64,000 bases of DNA from Pseudoalteromonas viridis (lineage in GTDB: Bacteria; Pseudomonadota; Gammaproteobacteria; Enterobacterales; Alteromonadaceae). The translations under genes were made by a program, and so were the position numbers. Under the pieces are notes generated by a model. It worked only from the letters and a program-made list of their open reading frames with translations. It made no database searches and was not told where the DNA came from. Positions 41,418 to 52,698 of this stretch are shown one piece after another. The stretch is from the NCBI RefSeq assembly GCF_017742995.1, contig NZ_CP072425.1, positions 3,605,001-3,669,000 on the forward strand, given 5' to 3'. Position 1 is the stretch's first letter, and the number at the start of each line of letters is the position of its first letter.

Positions 41418-41540
41418 GATGCTTTATCCAATTTTTTATACTAAAAAAGCTGAATATTTATGCAAATAATCAGCTATCCCAAATTGCGCCCATAGTATAG
41501 ATCTCAAGGCCTTGTATGAAAACCCCAGTAAGACTAATGG

Positions 41541-41584
41541 CGCAAAAAAAAGCTGTATGCGGACATTATGCTCACATACAGCTT
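41541..41584 (-). terminator. Terminator-like hairpin between sucB and sucC
   Basis: A 10-bp stem AAGCTGTATG/CATACAGCTT with a 15-nt loop, followed on the minus strand by eight T. It lies 18 nt after the sucB stop. Confidence 0.8.
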
Positions 41585-41602
41585 AATCTTTAATCTAGAT
41601 GA

Positions 41603-43087
41603 TTAAACGTCCAGAAGCAGACGTGTTGGATCTTCCAGAAGTTCCTTAATTGTAACCAGGAAGCCAACCGATTCTTTACCATCGATTTGACGGTGATCGT
41701 AAGACAGCGCCAGGTACATCATAGGCAGGATTTCAACCTTGCCGTTGACCGCCATTGGACGGTCCTGGATTTTGTGCATGCCCAGGATTGAAGACTGTGG
41801 CAAGTTGATGATAGGCGTAGACAGCAGTGAACCAAATACACCACCGTTAGTGATAGTGAAGTTACCACCAGTCATATCGTCAACAGTCAGTTTACCGTCA
41901 CGGCCTTTAAGTGCCAGTTCACGGATACCTTTTTCGATTTCAGCAACAGACAGCTTATCACAGTCGCGTAGTACAGGTGTTACCAGACCACGAGGTGTAG
42001 ATACTGCGATGCTGATGTCGAAGTAGTTGTGGTAAACGATGTCATCGCCGTCGATAGACGCGTTTACTTCAGGGAAACGCTTCAGTGCTTCTGTAACCGC
42101 TTTCACGTAGAAAGACATGAAACCAAGACGGATGCCGTGACGCTCTTCGAATACGTCTTTGTACTGCTTACGAAGGTCCATGATAGGCTTCATGTTTACT
42201 TCGTTGAAGGTCGTCAGCATCGCTGTTGAGTTCTTCGCTTCTAGCAGACGGTTCGCAATTGTCTTACGCAGACGAGTCATAGGAACGCGCTTCTGAGTAC
42301 GGTCGCCCATTGGTGCCGCTGGAGCTGCTGCCGCTGGCGCAGCTGCAGATTTTGCCGCAGGTGCTTTCAGGAATGCATCAACATCTTCTTTAGTGATGCG
42401 ACCGCCTTTGCCAGTGCCTTTGATTTGTGAAGCATCAAGACCTTTTTCTGCAATCAAGCGACGTACAGATGGCGTTAGCACGTCTGCATTGTCATCGCTT
42501 GCTGGTGCGGCTTCTGCCTGTGCAGCTGGCGCTGCCGCTGGTGCACCACCGGCAACCAGTTTACCAATCACTTGCTCACCCAGAACGGTTTCACCTTCTG
42601 CGTGCAGTTGCTCGCCCATTACACCGTCTTCAGGTGCAACAACTTCAAGCACAACTTTGTCTGTTTCGATGTCTACCAGGTTCTGGTCACGGCTTACCGC
42701 TTCACCTGGTTGTACATGCCAAGTTGCAACTGTAGCGTCTGCTACTGATTCAGGAAGTACAGGTACTTTAATGTCCACTTCTTTACCTTCTGCTGCTGGC
42801 GCCGCTGCTGGCGCTGCTGTTTGTTCATTTGATTGCGCTGGAGCGGCATCTGACGCGCCCAGCTGTGCGATAACTTGCTCACCAAGAACCGTTGCGCCCT
42901 CTTCTTCAGAGATAGCGACAATAACACCGTCTTCAGGTGCAACGACTTCTAATACTACTTTGTCAGTTTCGATATCTACCAGGTTTTGGTCACGGCTTAC
43001 TTTGTCACCAACGCTTACGTGCCATGTGGCCACTGTTGCATCGGCAACAGATTCAGGAAGAACAGGAACCTTAATTTCGGTCGTCAT
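41603..43087 (-). CDS. sucB: 2-Oxoglutarate dehydrogenase E2 (dihydrolipoyl succinyltransferase)
   Basis: 494 residues, longer than the E. coli protein (about 405) because there are two lipoyl domains. Each carries the lipoylated lysine in ETDKVVLEV, at about residues 43 and 146, separated by an Ala/Pro-rich linker. A peripheral-subunit-binding domain follows ([15 protein letters not shown], about 205-245), then the catalytic acyltransferase with [15 protein letters not shown] near the C-terminus. It transfers succinyl groups to CoA. It starts 10 bp after sucA, with AAGGAA upstream. Confidence 0.97.
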   Translation of the reverse strand: MTTEIKVPVLPESVADATVATWHVSVGDKVSRDQNLVDIETDKVVLEVVAPEDGVIVAISEEEGATVLGEQVIAQLGASDAAPAQSNEQTAAPAAAPAAEGKEVDIKVPVLPESVADATVATWHVQPGEAVSRDQNLVDIETDKVVLEVVAPEDGVMGEQLHAEGETVLGEQVIGKLVAGGAPAAAPAAQAEAAPASDDNADVLTPSVRRLIAEKGLDASQIKGTGKGGRITKEDVDAFLKAPAAKSAAAPAAAAPAAPMGDRTQKRVPMTRLRKTIANRLLEAKNSTAMLTTFNEVNMKPIMDLRKQYKDVFEERHGIRLGFMSFYVKAVTEALKRFPEVNASIDGDDIVYHNYFDISIAVSTPRGLVTPVLRDCDKLSVAEIEKGIRELALKGRDGKLTVDDMTGGNFTITNGGVFGSLLSTPIINLPQSSILGMHKIQDRPMAVNGKVEILPMMYLALSYDHRQIDGKESVGFLVTIKELLEDPTRLLLDV

Positions 43088-43097
43088 CTCTAATTCC

Positions 43098-45911
43098 TTA
43101 TTTCTTAATAGTTAAAGCGTCAGCAATCAACGCATTTTGTTCTTTTGTATGGGTCGACATATAGCCACATGCAGGCGCTGCTGCAGCTTTACGACCGGCG
43201 TAAGTCAACTTCGCACCACTTGGGATAGCTTCCCAGAAATGGTGTTGTGAACAGTACCAGGCACCTTGGTTTTGAGGCTCTTCCTGACACCATACGAAGT
43301 CTTTAACGTGCTGGTAGCGAGCCATGATTTCGTCCATCTCTTTGTGCGGGAACGGATATAGCTGCTCCACACGAACGATAGCGACGTTATTCAGCTCTTG
43401 CTTGCGACGCTCCTGCAGCAATTCGTAATATACTTTACCGCTACAGAACACAACGCGCTCGACGTTTTCCGGATTGATATCATCAATCTCGTCAATCATG
43501 TTGTGGAAAACACCTTCAGACAACTCTTCCAGGCTAGATACAGCCAGAGGATGACGAAGTAAAGATTTAGGTGTCATGACAATCAGTGGACGACGCAGAG
43601 GACGTACTGACTGACGACGTAACATAGCATAAACCTGTGCTGGCGTACTTGGAACACACACTTGCATGTTGTGGTCTGCACACAGTTGCAGGTAACGCTC
43701 AAGACGCGCTGAGCTGTGCTCTGGGCCCTGACCTTCGTAGCCGTGTGGCAGTAATAAAGTCAGACCACACAGACGGCCCCACTTTTGTTCACCTGAGCTC
43801 AGGAATTGGTCGAATACCACCTGGGCACCGTTCGCGAAGTCACCGAATTGGGCTTCCCACAGTACCAGTGAGGTTGGCTCTGCCGTTGCATAACCATATT
43901 CAAACGCCAGTACAGCTTCTTCTGACAAAACTGAGTCATACACTTCAAACAGACCCTGATCGTCACGCACGTTTTGCAGCGGCAGATAAGTTGAAGCATC
44001 GGCCTGGTTATGAACAACCGCATGGCGGTGGAAGAAAGTACCACGGCCTGAATCCTGACCGGTCAGACGGATATCTGTGCCCTGGTCAACCAAGGTTGCG
44101 TAAGCAAGCGTCTCTGCCATACCCCAGTCAAGTAGCTTCTCGCCACTGGCCATGGTTTTACGGTCGTCGTAAATTTTCTTAACGCGCGACTGCGCTTTGT
44201 GGTCAGCCGGGTAAGTCGAGATTTTTTCGCTCAACTCTTTAAGCTTCTCAACCGGAACACTTGCCTCATAGGCTGTATCCCAGTCGTGACCAACGTACTT
44301 AGACCAGTCTGAAGAGTGCTTGGTCTCAGGTTGAATTTCTTCAACCACGATCTGGCCTTTATCCAGACCGTTACGGTAGTCGTCTGCCAGTGTCTTCGCT
44401 TCATCAGCGCTCAGTACACCTTCAGATACCAGTTTATCAGCATAAATCTGACGTGGTACTGGGTGCTTTTTGATCTTCTGATACATCAGAGGCTGAGTTG
44501 CATTTGGCTCATCGGCTTCGTTGTGGCCATGACGACGGTAACACACCAAGTCGATTACCACATCGCGCTTAAACTTGTTACGGAAATCAAGGGCCACTTG
44601 CGTCACGAAAGCAACCGCTTCAGGGTCATCCGCGTTAACGTGGAAAATTGGCGCCTGAACCATCTTAGCGATGTCAGTACAGTACTCAGTTGAACGCGTG
44701 TCTTCCTGGTTTGACGTCGTGAAACCAACCTGGTTGTTCACCACGATGCGGATTGAACCACCCACACCATATGCGCGTGTCTGAGACATGTTGAATGTCT
44801 CTTGTACTACGCCCTGGCCGGCGATGGCTGAGTCACCGTGAATGGTGATAGGAAGTGCTTTAGAACCGCTCTTACAGTTAAGACGGTCAAGACGTGCACG
44901 TACCGACCCCATTACAACCGGGTTTACGATCTCAAGGTGTGACGGGTTAAACGCCAGCGCCATGTGAACGTTGCCGCCCTGCGTTGCGAAGTCTGAAGAG
45001 TAACCCATGTGATATTTTACGTCACCAGAGCCTGCAGATTCGCCGTATTTGCCCGCGAACTCGTCAAACAATACTTGTGGGTTTTTACCCAGTACGTTGA
45101 CCAATACGTTCAGACGGCCACGGTGCGCCATACCGATGACAACTTCTTCCTGGCCACTTTCACCGGCACGATGTACCAGCTCTTTTAGCATTGGAACCAG
45201 TGCATCACCGCCTTCCAGTGAGAAACGTTTTGCGCCTGGGAATTTAGCACCTAAGTATTTTTCCAGACCATCAGCAGCGGTCAGGCCTTTTAGGATGCGA
45301 AGCTTAGTTTCTTTGTTGAATTTAGGCTGAGCGAAGGTCGATTCGATGCGTTGCTGTAACCAACGTTTTTCTTCTGTTGAAGTAATGTGCATATACTCAG
45401 CACCAACAGAACCACAGTAAGTGGTTTTCAGCGCGTTGTATAAGTCTTTTAACTTCATTGTCTCTTGGCCTGAAGCAAAAGAGCCAACGTTATATTCTTT
45501 TTCCAGGTCGGCATTGTCTAAATCATGATAGGCCAGGTCGAGTTCGCGAACTCGATCGCGCTGCCATAGACCCAATGGATCTAAGTTTGCGTTTTGGTGA
45601 CCTCTGAATCTGAATGCATTAATAAGCTGCAAAACACGAACCTGTTTTGCATCTGCCGCACCTTCTGCAGAAACGATTACTTCTCTGTGTTTGTTTTTAG
45701 CAAGGTCAGCAAACTGAGACTTAATCTCTGAATGCTTAACATCAACGTCAACGCCTTCTACCTTTGGCAGTTGATCAAACACTTCTCGCCATTCTTCTGG
45801 CACTGAAGCCGCATCATCAAGATACGCCTCATATAAATCTTCAACATATGCAACGTTGCCGCCGTATAAGTGCGAAGATTCCAGCCATGCCTTCATCACA
45901 CCTTCGTGCAT
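43098..45911 (-). CDS. sucA: 2-Oxoglutarate dehydrogenase E1
   Basis: 937 residues, the usual size. The ATG at 45911 has AAGGG upstream, and the N-terminus matches family N-termini ([14 protein letters not shown]). Thiamine-diphosphate and active-site regions are recognisable in [31 protein letters not shown] and NNQVGFTTS. The transketolase-like C-terminal part has [15 protein letters not shown]. It decarboxylates 2-oxoglutarate and passes the succinyl group to SucB. It follows sdhB across an 83-bp gap with a hairpin. Confidence 0.98.
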   Translation of the reverse strand: MHEGVMKAWLESSHLYGGNVAYVEDLYEAYLDDAASVPEEWREVFDQLPKVEGVDVDVKHSEIKSQFADLAKNKHREVIVSAEGAADAKQVRVLQLINAFRFRGHQNANLDPLGLWQRDRVRELDLAYHDLDNADLEKEYNVGSFASGQETMKLKDLYNALKTTYCGSVGAEYMHITSTEEKRWLQQRIESTFAQPKFNKETKLRILKGLTAADGLEKYLGAKFPGAKRFSLEGGDALVPMLKELVHRAGESGQEEVVIGMAHRGRLNVLVNVLGKNPQVLFDEFAGKYGESAGSGDVKYHMGYSSDFATQGGNVHMALAFNPSHLEIVNPVVMGSVRARLDRLNCKSGSKALPITIHGDSAIAGQGVVQETFNMSQTRAYGVGGSIRIVVNNQVGFTTSNQEDTRSTEYCTDIAKMVQAPIFHVNADDPEAVAFVTQVALDFRNKFKRDVVIDLVCYRRHGHNEADEPNATQPLMYQKIKKHPVPRQIYADKLVSEGVLSADEAKTLADDYRNGLDKGQIVVEEIQPETKHSSDWSKYVGHDWDTAYEASVPVEKLKELSEKISTYPADHKAQSRVKKIYDDRKTMASGEKLLDWGMAETLAYATLVDQGTDIRLTGQDSGRGTFFHRHAVVHNQADASTYLPLQNVRDDQGLFEVYDSVLSEEAVLAFEYGYATAEPTSLVLWEAQFGDFANGAQVVFDQFLSSGEQKWGRLCGLTLLLPHGYEGQGPEHSSARLERYLQLCADHNMQVCVPSTPAQVYAMLRRQSVRPLRRPLIVMTPKSLLRHPLAVSSLEELSEGVFHNMIDEIDDINPENVERVVFCSGKVYYELLQERRKQELNNVAIVRVEQLYPFPHKEMDEIMARYQHVKDFVWCQEEPQNQGAWYCSQHHFWEAIPSGAKLTYAGRKAAAAPACGYMSTHTKEQNALIADALTIKK

Positions 45912-45952
45912 TTATTAGCCCTTTTTCTAGCGCAGAAACTTAAACGAAAACA

Positions 45953-45977
45953 AGATGGCATGCTGAGCATGCCATCT
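45953..45977 (-). terminator. Hairpin between sdhB and sucA, weak terminator
   Basis: An 11-bp perfect stem AGATGGCATGC/GCATGCCATCT with a 3-nt loop, followed on the minus strand by TGTTTTCGTTT. The T tract is interrupted, so it may be an attenuator or processing site. Confidence 0.6.
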
Positions 45978-45994
45978 GTAGATTTAAATATGTA

Positions 45995-46714
45995 TTAAAC
46001 CGAACGATTTAACAACATAGATTTAATGTGTCCGATCGCCTTAGTAGGATTCAAGCCTTTCGGACAAACGCTTACACAGTTCATAATACTGTGACAGCGG
46101 AAGACGCTGAACGCGTCATCAAGGTCAGCCAGACGCTCTTCTGTCGCAGTATCACGGCTGTCAGCCAGGAAGCGATACGCGTGAAGAAGGCCCGCAGGAC
46201 CGATAAATTTATCTGGGTTCCACCAGAACGACGGACATGACGTTGAACAACATGCACACAGAATACACTCGTACAGACCATCCAGTTTGTCACGCTCTTC
46301 AATACTTTGAAGACGCTCTTCACCGCCGGTTGGCTTGTCGTTGATCAGGTAAGGTTTTACCTTCTCGTACTGAGTGTAGAACTGGCTCATGTCGATAACC
46401 AGGTCACGGATCACTGGCAGACCAGGTAATGGACGAATGATGATCTTGCCTTTACCACCTTTTTGCAATGCAGACAGAGGTGTGATACAAGCCAGACCGT
46501 TCTTACCATTCATGTTTACACCGTCTGAACCACACACACCTTCACGGCATGAACGGCGGAAAGACAATGTTGGATCTTGTTCTTTCAACATTAACAGTGC
46601 ATCTAGCACCATCATGTCGCGACCTTCTTCAACCTCCAGCTTGTAATCTTGCATACGAGGTGCTGAATCTACGTCAGGGTTGTAACGATAAACAGATAAT
46701 TCTAAAGTTGCCAT
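45995..46714 (-). CDS. sdhB: Succinate dehydrogenase iron-sulfur subunit
   Basis: 239 residues. The plant-type [2Fe-2S] site is in FRRSCREGVCGSDG (about 54-67). The bacterial ferredoxin-type cysteine clusters CILCACCSTSCP and CHSIMNCVSVCPKGLNP hold the [4Fe-4S] and [3Fe-4S] centres. It carries electrons from the flavoprotein SdhA to the membrane anchor. It starts 10 bp after sdhA. Confidence 0.98.
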   Translation of the reverse strand: MATLELSVYRYNPDVDSAPRMQDYKLEVEEGRDMMVLDALLMLKEQDPTLSFRRSCREGVCGSDGVNMNGKNGLACITPLSALQKGGKGKIIIRPLPGLPVIRDLVIDMSQFYTQYEKVKPYLINDKPTGGEERLQSIEERDKLDGLYECILCACCSTSCPSFWWNPDKFIGPAGLLHAYRFLADSRDTATEERLADLDDAFSVFRCHSIMNCVSVCPKGLNPTKAIGHIKSMLLNRSV

Positions 46715-46724
46715 CGCTTAGCTC

Positions 46725-48497
46725 CTAGTATGTACGTGCTTTCGGTGGGAATGCTTCACGAGTCTTAGGCGCAAAGTTTACTTCACGCTTAGTCATCGTG
46801 TCTGACTCTGGGTGATGCAAAGAGTGGCACAGCCAGTTCTCATCGTCACGCTCAGGGAAGTCAAAGCGCGAGTGTGCACCACGGCTTTCCGTACGGAAGT
46901 TAGCTGCAACGGCTGTTGAGTAAGCTGTTTCCATCAGGTTATCAAGCTCTAAGCACTCAATACGCTGGGTGTTGAACTCAGTTGACTTGTCGTCAAGACG
47001 CGCGAACTTAAGACGCTCACGGATCTCTTTAAGTTCTTTAAGACCATCAGCCATCGCGTCACCTTCACGGAATACCGAGAAGTTAAGCTGCATACATTCT
47101 TGTAGATCTTTCTTGATCTGAACCGGATCTTCGCCTTTGCCTTTTTCAGAAGACTCCCAACGGTTAAAGCGTGCAAATGCCTGCTCAACGTCGTCAGAAG
47201 ATGCATCACCTGTAGACTCGAAGCCTTGCAGGTAAGTACCCAGGAAGTTACCAGCCGCACGACCGAATACAACCAGGTCAAGCAGTGAGTTACCACCCAG
47301 ACGGTTTGCACCGTGTACAGATACACACGCAATTTCACCAACCGCGAACAGACCTTCAATGATGCGCTCTTCGCCGTTTTCATTCACGTTCAGTACCTGA
47401 CCATTTACGTTGGTCGGTACACCACCCATCATGTAGTGACAGGTTGGGATAACTGGAATTGGTTCTTTAGCCGGGTCAACGTGAGCAAATGTCTTAGACA
47501 GGTCACATACGCCAGGCAGACGCAGGTTAAGCATTTCTTCACCAAGGTGGTCAAGTTTAAGCTTAATGTGAGTACCCCAAGGGCCTTCACAACCACGGCC
47601 TTCACGGATTTCGGTCATCATTGCACGCGCAACAACGTCACGACCCGCAAGATCTTTCGCGTTAGGCGCGTAACGTTCCATGAAACGCTCACCGTCTTTA
47701 TTCAGAAGGTAACCACCTTCACCACGACAACCTTCCGTTACCAGCGTACCCGCACCTGCGATACCGGTTGGGTGGAACTGCCACATTTCCATGTCCTGCA
47801 TAGAGATGCCAGCACGAACCGCCATACCAACACCGTCACCAGTGTTGATGTGTGCGTTAGTGGTTGATGCGTAGATACGACCCGCACCACCGGTTGCCAA
47901 AACAACCGCTTTAGACTTGAAGTAAACAACTTCGCCGCTTTCGATGTCGATTGCAGTAACACCGACTACGTCGCCTTTGTCGTTTTTAACCAAATCAAGT
48001 GCGTACCACTCAGAGAAAACGTTAGTTTTGTTCTTAACGTTTTGCTGGTACAAGCAGTGTAGCAATGCGTGACCTGTACGGTCTGCCGCTGCTGCCGTAC
48101 GTGCAGCCTGCTCACCACCAAAATTCTTAGACTGACCACCGAAAGGACGCTGATAAACACGGCCGTTCTCAAAACGAGAGAAAGGCAGACCCATGTTTTC
48201 AAGTTCAGTGATTGCCTCAGGACCGGTTTTGGTCATGTACTCGATGGCATCTTGATCACCAATGTAGTCAGAACCCTTTACCGTGTCGTACATGTGCCAT
48301 TCCCAGTTGTCTTCGTGGGAGTTACCCAGTGCAACTGTGATACCGCCCTGTGCAGATACCGTATGAGAACGTGTCGGGAATACTTTAGAGATCAATGCAC
48401 AAGTTTTGCCTGACTCAGAAATCGCAAGCGCTGCACGCATGCCAGCACCACCGGCGCCAACTACAACAGCGTCAAATTCACGAACATTATATTTCAC
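46725..48497 (-). CDS. sdhA: Succinate dehydrogenase flavoprotein subunit
   Basis: 590 residues, standard length. The FAD-binding Rossmann motif is [15 protein letters not shown]. The histidine that binds FAD covalently lies in [10 protein letters not shown]. The substrate site includes [14 protein letters not shown]. It oxidises succinate to fumarate. The sdhD stop lies within the gene order sdhC-sdhD-sdhA-sdhB, with sdhD and sdhA adjoining directly. Confidence 0.98.
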   Translation of the reverse strand: MKYNVREFDAVVVGAGGAGMRAALAISESGKTCALISKVFPTRSHTVSAQGGITVALGNSHEDNWEWHMYDTVKGSDYIGDQDAIEYMTKTGPEAITELENMGLPFSRFENGRVYQRPFGGQSKNFGGEQAARTAAAADRTGHALLHCLYQQNVKNKTNVFSEWYALDLVKNDKGDVVGVTAIDIESGEVVYFKSKAVVLATGGAGRIYASTTNAHINTGDGVGMAVRAGISMQDMEMWQFHPTGIAGAGTLVTEGCRGEGGYLLNKDGERFMERYAPNAKDLAGRDVVARAMMTEIREGRGCEGPWGTHIKLKLDHLGEEMLNLRLPGVCDLSKTFAHVDPAKEPIPVIPTCHYMMGGVPTNVNGQVLNVNENGEERIIEGLFAVGEIACVSVHGANRLGGNSLLDLVVFGRAAGNFLGTYLQGFESTGDASSDDVEQAFARFNRWESSEKGKGEDPVQIKKDLQECMQLNFSVFREGDAMADGLKELKEIRERLKFARLDDKSTEFNTQRIECLELDNLMETAYSTAVAANFRTESRGAHSRFDFPERDDENWLCHSLHHPESDTMTKREVNFAPKTREAFPPKARTY

Positions 48498-48845
48498 TTA
48501 AACACCCCACAATACAAACAGGCCAACAGCAACATACGCCAGTGCCATCAGATTAAGTACAAAGCCCAGCACAGAACGCATCGTTGAACACTTAACGTAG
48601 TCCGTCAAAACCTGCCACAAACCAATGCGAGTGTGGACCATGATGCATACTAGTGTGATGAAAGTTGCCGCTTTAACGGCCAGATTTGAGAACAAACCTG
48701 TCCAGGCTTCATAGCTGATTTCGGGTGTTAGCAGAAAATAGCCAACGATAAATACCGAATAAGCCAGGATGATTAGTGCAGTCGCGCGCAATGACACATA
48801 GTCTTGCACACCGTCGCGCTTCAGAGTTGCTTGATTTAAGACCAT
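48498..48845 (-). CDS. sdhD: Succinate dehydrogenase membrane anchor subunit
   Basis: 115 residues from the ATG at 48845, with AGGAG upstream; the open frame begins at 48881 inside sdhC. Three transmembrane helices are visible. The heme/quinone region is VHTRIGLWQVLTDYV with the conserved histidine and the D-Y pair. Its start overlaps the sdhC stop by 10 bp, which indicates translational coupling. Confidence 0.95.
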   Translation of the reverse strand: MVLNQATLKRDGVQDYVSLRATALIILAYSVFIVGYFLLTPEISYEAWTGLFSNLAVKAATFITLVCIMVHTRIGLWQVLTDYVKCSTMRSVLGFVLNLMALAYVAVGLFVLWGV

Positions 48846-49213
48846 ATCCACACTCCTGCCAGGATGGCTACGATTACCCACAGCGCCAATGCGATTTTAG
48901 CACTGGTGTTGCCCGATTCTAATTCTTCCCAGTGACCCATGTCTTGGATCATGTGACGTACGCCACCAATGATGTGGTAAGACAATACAGTCAGGGTGCC
49001 CCACGCAATGAATTTTGCAATAAAGCCAGTCATTAGCTCTTTAACAAATTCAAACCCTTCAGGAGAAGAAAGAGACTCAGACCACGCCCAAATGACAAAG
49101 GTCAATGCGAAGAATAACGCAACACCGGTGATACGGTGCAAAATCGACGCTTTTGCCGTAGGTGGCATAGATATAGTCGTAAGATCTAGATTTACAGGTC
49201 TTTGCTTTTTCAC
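48836..49213 (-). CDS. sdhC: Succinate dehydrogenase cytochrome b556 subunit
   Basis: 125 residues, three transmembrane helices. The N-terminus RPVNLDLTTISMPPTAKASI followed by LHRITG is the family signature (quinone-site S and R). The heme-ligand histidine lies in SYHIIGGVRHMIQD. It anchors the complex and binds heme with SdhD. It is the first gene of the sdh cluster and divergent from gltA. Confidence 0.97.
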   Translation of the reverse strand: MKKQRPVNLDLTTISMPPTAKASILHRITGVALFFALTFVIWAWSESLSSPEGFEFVKELMTGFIAKFIAWGTLTVLSYHIIGGVRHMIQDMGHWEELESGNTSAKIALALWVIVAILAGVWIWS

Positions 49214-49625
49214 AGTTACTTGCCCATCTTGCTCACAAAGGAGCTCATCTACTTGTTTTTATAAAACCACTTGCGCTGATTGCACAAATGGCACACTCTA
49301 GATATACCTGTTTAAACACTGAGCGGTTCACTTTGTGAAAAATGCCAATGTAAAAATAGGTTTACCCACAGACGACACGGTATAAAACCGTAGATAGTAT
49401 ATAAGGCCAAGCGGCCTTTTACAATTCTTGTTTAGATTGAGACGCTTGCGAATTAGCCGATGGTATAATATTTAAACGGCGTAGAATATTTATCATACAT
49501 TTCTGCATAATTCTCAGAAAAATTGACTTTCCACCCCTATTTTAAGTTAGAATGATCTGAATTTGCTTAACATTAGTATCACAACATAACAATCAGAATA
49601 TTGTTATTTCATAGGAGATAAATAG
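49214..49625. promoter_or_regulatory. Divergent sdhC/gltA control region
   Basis: A 412-bp gap without a gene between the two start codons. A candidate gltA promoter is TTGACT (49523-49528) with TTAGAA or TAGAAT (49547-49553), an 18-19 nt spacer that is longer than ideal. AGGAG lies before the gltA ATG. I see no unambiguous CRP or ArcA site by eye. Confidence 0.45.
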
Positions 49626-50912
49626 ATGGCAGATAAGAAAGCCACAGTCCATATCGATGGTCATGATCCGATCGAACTCCCGATCTACTCTGGCACTGCT
49701 GGCCAGGACGTAGTCGACGTCCGCACACTTGGCGCTCACGGCTTCTTCACATACGACCCTGGTTTTATGTCGACTGGCTCTTGCGAATCATCTATTACTT
49801 ATATCGATGGTGCAAAGGGTGTACTACTACACCGTGGTTACCCAATCGAGCAATTAGCAGAGCAATCTAACTACATTGAGCTGTGCTACCTGCTTCTTAA
49901 CGGTGAATTACCAAACGATGCGCAACTTGAAGAATTTGCAAAGAACATCACGCACAACACTATGCTGCATGAGAAAATTGCGTCTTTCTTCCAGGGTTTC
50001 CGTGTTGATTCTCACCCAATGGCGATGCTGTGTGGTGTGGTTGGTGCATTGTCTTCGTTCTATCACGATGACCTGGACATCTCAGACGCTGACCAGCGTA
50101 TGCGTTGTGCAATCAAACTGGTTGCTAAACTGCCTACCATTGCTGCGATGGCGTACAAGTACAACACAGGCCAGCCGTTCGTTTACCCACGTAACGACCT
50201 GAGCTACGCAGAAAACTTCCTGCACATGATGTTCTCAGTCCCTGCTGAAGAGTACAAGGTTAACCCTGTACTGGCCAAAGCTATGGACCGTATCTTCATG
50301 CTACACGCAGATCACGAGCAAAACGCGTCTACTTCAACGGTACGTCTTGCTGGTTCTTCAGGCGCTAACCCTTATGCGTGTATCGCAGCGGGTATCGCGT
50401 CACTGTGGGGTCCTGCGCACGGTGGTGCAAACGAAGCGTGTCTGAACATGCTGGAAGAAATTGGTACTGTTGACCGTATCGACGAATACGTTGCAAAGGC
50501 AAAAGACAAGAACGACCCGTTCCGTCTGATGGGCTTTGGTCACCGCGTATACAAAAACTTCGACCCACGTGCGACCGTAATGCGTCAAACTTGTCACGAA
50601 GTGCTGAAAGAGCTGAACATTCAGGATCCATTGCTTGACGTTGCAATGAAACTTGAGCAGATCGCACTGGAAGACCCGTACTTCGTTGAGAAGAAGCTGT
50701 ACCCGAATGTTGATTTCTACTCAGGTATCATCCTGAAGGCGATTGGTATTCCGACCAGCATGTTCACTGTGATCTTCGCTATGTCTCGTACTGTTGGCTG
50801 GATCTCACACTGGAACGAAATGCTGTCTCAGCCTGGTCATAAGATTGGTCGTCCACGTCAATTGTATACTGGCTACACGGCACGTGACTACAAAAAAGAG
50901 GGCGACAGATAA
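49626..50912 (+). CDS. gltA: Citrate synthase (type II, hexameric class)
   Basis: 428 residues, the E. coli length. Conserved stretches are [20 protein letters not shown], catalytic histidine regions [10 protein letters not shown] and [24 protein letters not shown], and the C-terminal WISHWNEML. It condenses acetyl-CoA with oxaloacetate at the entry to the TCA cycle. AGGAG upstream and a downstream terminator make it a single-gene unit facing away from sdh-suc. Confidence 0.98.
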   Translation: MADKKATVHIDGHDPIELPIYSGTAGQDVVDVRTLGAHGFFTYDPGFMSTGSCESSITYIDGAKGVLLHRGYPIEQLAEQSNYIELCYLLLNGELPNDAQLEEFAKNITHNTMLHEKIASFFQGFRVDSHPMAMLCGVVGALSSFYHDDLDISDADQRMRCAIKLVAKLPTIAAMAYKYNTGQPFVYPRNDLSYAENFLHMMFSVPAEEYKVNPVLAKAMDRIFMLHADHEQNASTSTVRLAGSSGANPYACIAAGIASLWGPAHGGANEACLNMLEEIGTVDRIDEYVAKAKDKNDPFRLMGFGHRVYKNFDPRATVMRQTCHEVLKELNIQDPLLDVAMKLEQIALEDPYFVEKKLYPNVDFYSGIILKAIGIPTSMFTVIFAMSRTVGWISHWNEMLSQPGHKIGRPRQLYTGYTARDYKKEGDR

Positions 50913-50933
50913 GCATCGCTTAACTGACGCTTT

Positions 50934-50963
50934 AAAAAGGGTTGCCATTGGCAGCCCTTTTTT
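50934..50963 (+). terminator. Terminator after gltA
   Basis: Stem AAAGGGTTGCC/GGCAGCCCTTT (one G-T pair), loop ATT, then TTT. Confidence 0.9.
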
Positions 50964-51042
50964 GTGCCAGCTCTTCTGACAGGCTTGCAAGCCAATATAA
51001 ATCCGGTAAAATCCGCCTGCTCAGGCGCAGTAGGAGACCCTT

Positions 51043-52266
51043 TTGAACGATACCCCTTGCACACAACTTAGGCGTGATTTCCCCATCTTTGAGGTGTCGG
51101 TTGACGACCAGCCTTTGTGCTATCTTGACTCCGCTGCCACCACCCAGAAACCCAATCAGGTGATCCAGGCTGTAAAGGATTTTTACCAGTCTCAGAACGC
51201 CAATGTACATCGAGGTTTACACACACTCAGTGAGCAGGCAACCACAGCCTATGAGGCCGTACGAGGACAATTAGCGCAATTTCTTAATGTGCAAAGCCGA
51301 GAAATTGTCTGGACCAGTGGCGCTACCGCCTCTTTGAATTTAATTGCGTATGGCCTGAGCGACAGCTTAAAAAAAGACGATATTATCTTGTTGTCTCCTT
51401 TGGAGCATCACGCCAATATCGTACCCTGGCAACTTGCCGCAAAGCGCACGGGTGCACGTATTGAGTTACTGCCTGTAGATGCCCAAGGTATTCTTCAGCT
51501 TGAACAAGCTAAAGCGCTGATAGAGAACCTAAAACCCAAAGTACTGAGTGTATGTCATGCCTCTAATGCTCTGGGCAACATTAATGATGTAGCAGCGCTG
51601 ATAGCGAGCAGTAAAAACTCAGGAACTATTACTGTGGTAGATGGCGCTCAATCTTTATTGCATTTGCGCCCGGATTTACAGCAGCTGGATTGCGATTTTT
51701 ATGTGTTTTCTGCACATAAGGCGCTGGGTCCGACCGGTTTAGGTGGCCTGTATGGACGTTATGAACTGCTCAATGCCCTGCCCGTTTATCAAAGCGGCGG
51801 CGAAATGATAGACACAGTCAGTTTTAGTGGCACCACCTTTCGCCCGGCCCCCGAAAAATTTGAGCCCGGCACGCCCAATATTGCCGGTGTTATCGGTTTT
51901 GGCGCGGCCCTGGATTACCTTGCAGCACAAGATCATGATGCATTATTCCAGCACGAACAATCACTATATCAGAACCTGCTTCAGCAACTGAGCGAAATAG
52001 ACGGGATCCGGATTTGGGGCGATACAGCAAACAATGTGGGCACTATCAGTTTTAGCTACAAAAACGAGCACCATTACGATCTCGCAACCTTGCTCAATAC
52101 CCATGGTATTGCTGTCAGAAGCGGCCACCATTGCACACAACCTTTGATGGCGCATCTGGGCATCGAAGGCACCATCCGTGCCAGTCTGGCGTTTTACAAC
52201 AACCAGCAAGACATCAGTCGGTTTATCGCAGCACTGAAAGACACCATCAGTTTATTAGAAGAGTAA
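51043..52266 (+). CDS. csdA: Cysteine desulfurase, CsdA type
   Basis: 407 residues starting at TTG with AGGAG 7 nt upstream; no in-frame ATG fits the N-terminus. A PLP-dependent class V fold: YLDSAATTQKP at the start, the Schiff-base lysine 226 in SAHKALGPTG and the persulfide cysteine 364 in SGHHCTQPL. It takes sulfur from cysteine and passes it to the adjacent CsdE. The following csdE and the convergent tcdA identify it as CsdA rather than SufS; no other suf genes are near. Confidence 0.95.
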   Translation: MNDTPCTQLRRDFPIFEVSVDDQPLCYLDSAATTQKPNQVIQAVKDFYQSQNANVHRGLHTLSEQATTAYEAVRGQLAQFLNVQSREIVWTSGATASLNLIAYGLSDSLKKDDIILLSPLEHHANIVPWQLAAKRTGARIELLPVDAQGILQLEQAKALIENLKPKVLSVCHASNALGNINDVAALIASSKNSGTITVVDGAQSLLHLRPDLQQLDCDFYVFSAHKALGPTGLGGLYGRYELLNALPVYQSGGEMIDTVSFSGTTFRPAPEKFEPGTPNIAGVIGFGAALDYLAAQDHDALFQHEQSLYQNLLQQLSEIDGIRIWGDTANNVGTISFSYKNEHHYDLATLLNTHGIAVRSGHHCTQPLMAHLGIEGTIRASLAFYNNQQDISRFIAALKDTISLLEE

Positions 52267-52268
52267 TT

Positions 52269-52676
52269 ATGGACTTATCACACATAGAGCACACCCTGGC
52301 TCAGCACGGCGCCTGGCAGGGCAAGTATCGCGAAATCATGCTACTGGGCAAGGCACTACCGGCCATGCCGGATGCACTAAAAACGGATGACGCGCTGGTG
52401 AAAGGCTGTGAGAGTAAAGTCTGGTTACACCTTGACCTGGATGAACAGCGGCAACGTCTGGTACTGATAGCAGACTCAGACACCCGCATAGTCAAAGGTT
52501 TACTGGCGATTATTCTTGCTTGCTATAACAACCAGTTACCGCAAGAAGCAGGTAAGCTTGATGCCTATGAGCTGTTTGACAGACTGGGGCTGATCAAGCA
52601 CCTGAGCCCGTCTCGCGGCAACGGAGTGCGCGCTATCGTAGAGCGTATTCATCAACAACTTCAGGTGCTGCAATAG
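52269..52676 (+). CDS. csdE: SufE-like sulfur acceptor, CsdE
   Basis: 135 residues from the ATG at 52269, 2 nt after csdA; the open frame extends upstream inside csdA but is not coding. The sulfur-accepting cysteine 47 is in LVKGCESKVW, and the fold ends with the helical LSPSRGNGVRAIVERI typical of SufE/CsdE. It accepts persulfide from CsdA and hands it on, in E. coli to the CsdL/TcdA system. Confidence 0.95.
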   Translation: MDLSHIEHTLAQHGAWQGKYREIMLLGKALPAMPDALKTDDALVKGCESKVWLHLDLDEQRQRLVLIADSDTRIVKGLLAIILACYNNQLPQEAGKLDAYELFDRLGLIKHLSPSRGNGVRAIVERIHQQLQVLQ

Positions 52677-52698
52677 CACCTGAAATAACCGCAGTGAA

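Noticed and set aside
42393..43115. 240-residue plus-strand ORF opposite sucB
   Set aside because: Antisense shadow of the Ala/Pro-rich lipoyl linkers; composition is an artefact of the opposite strand.
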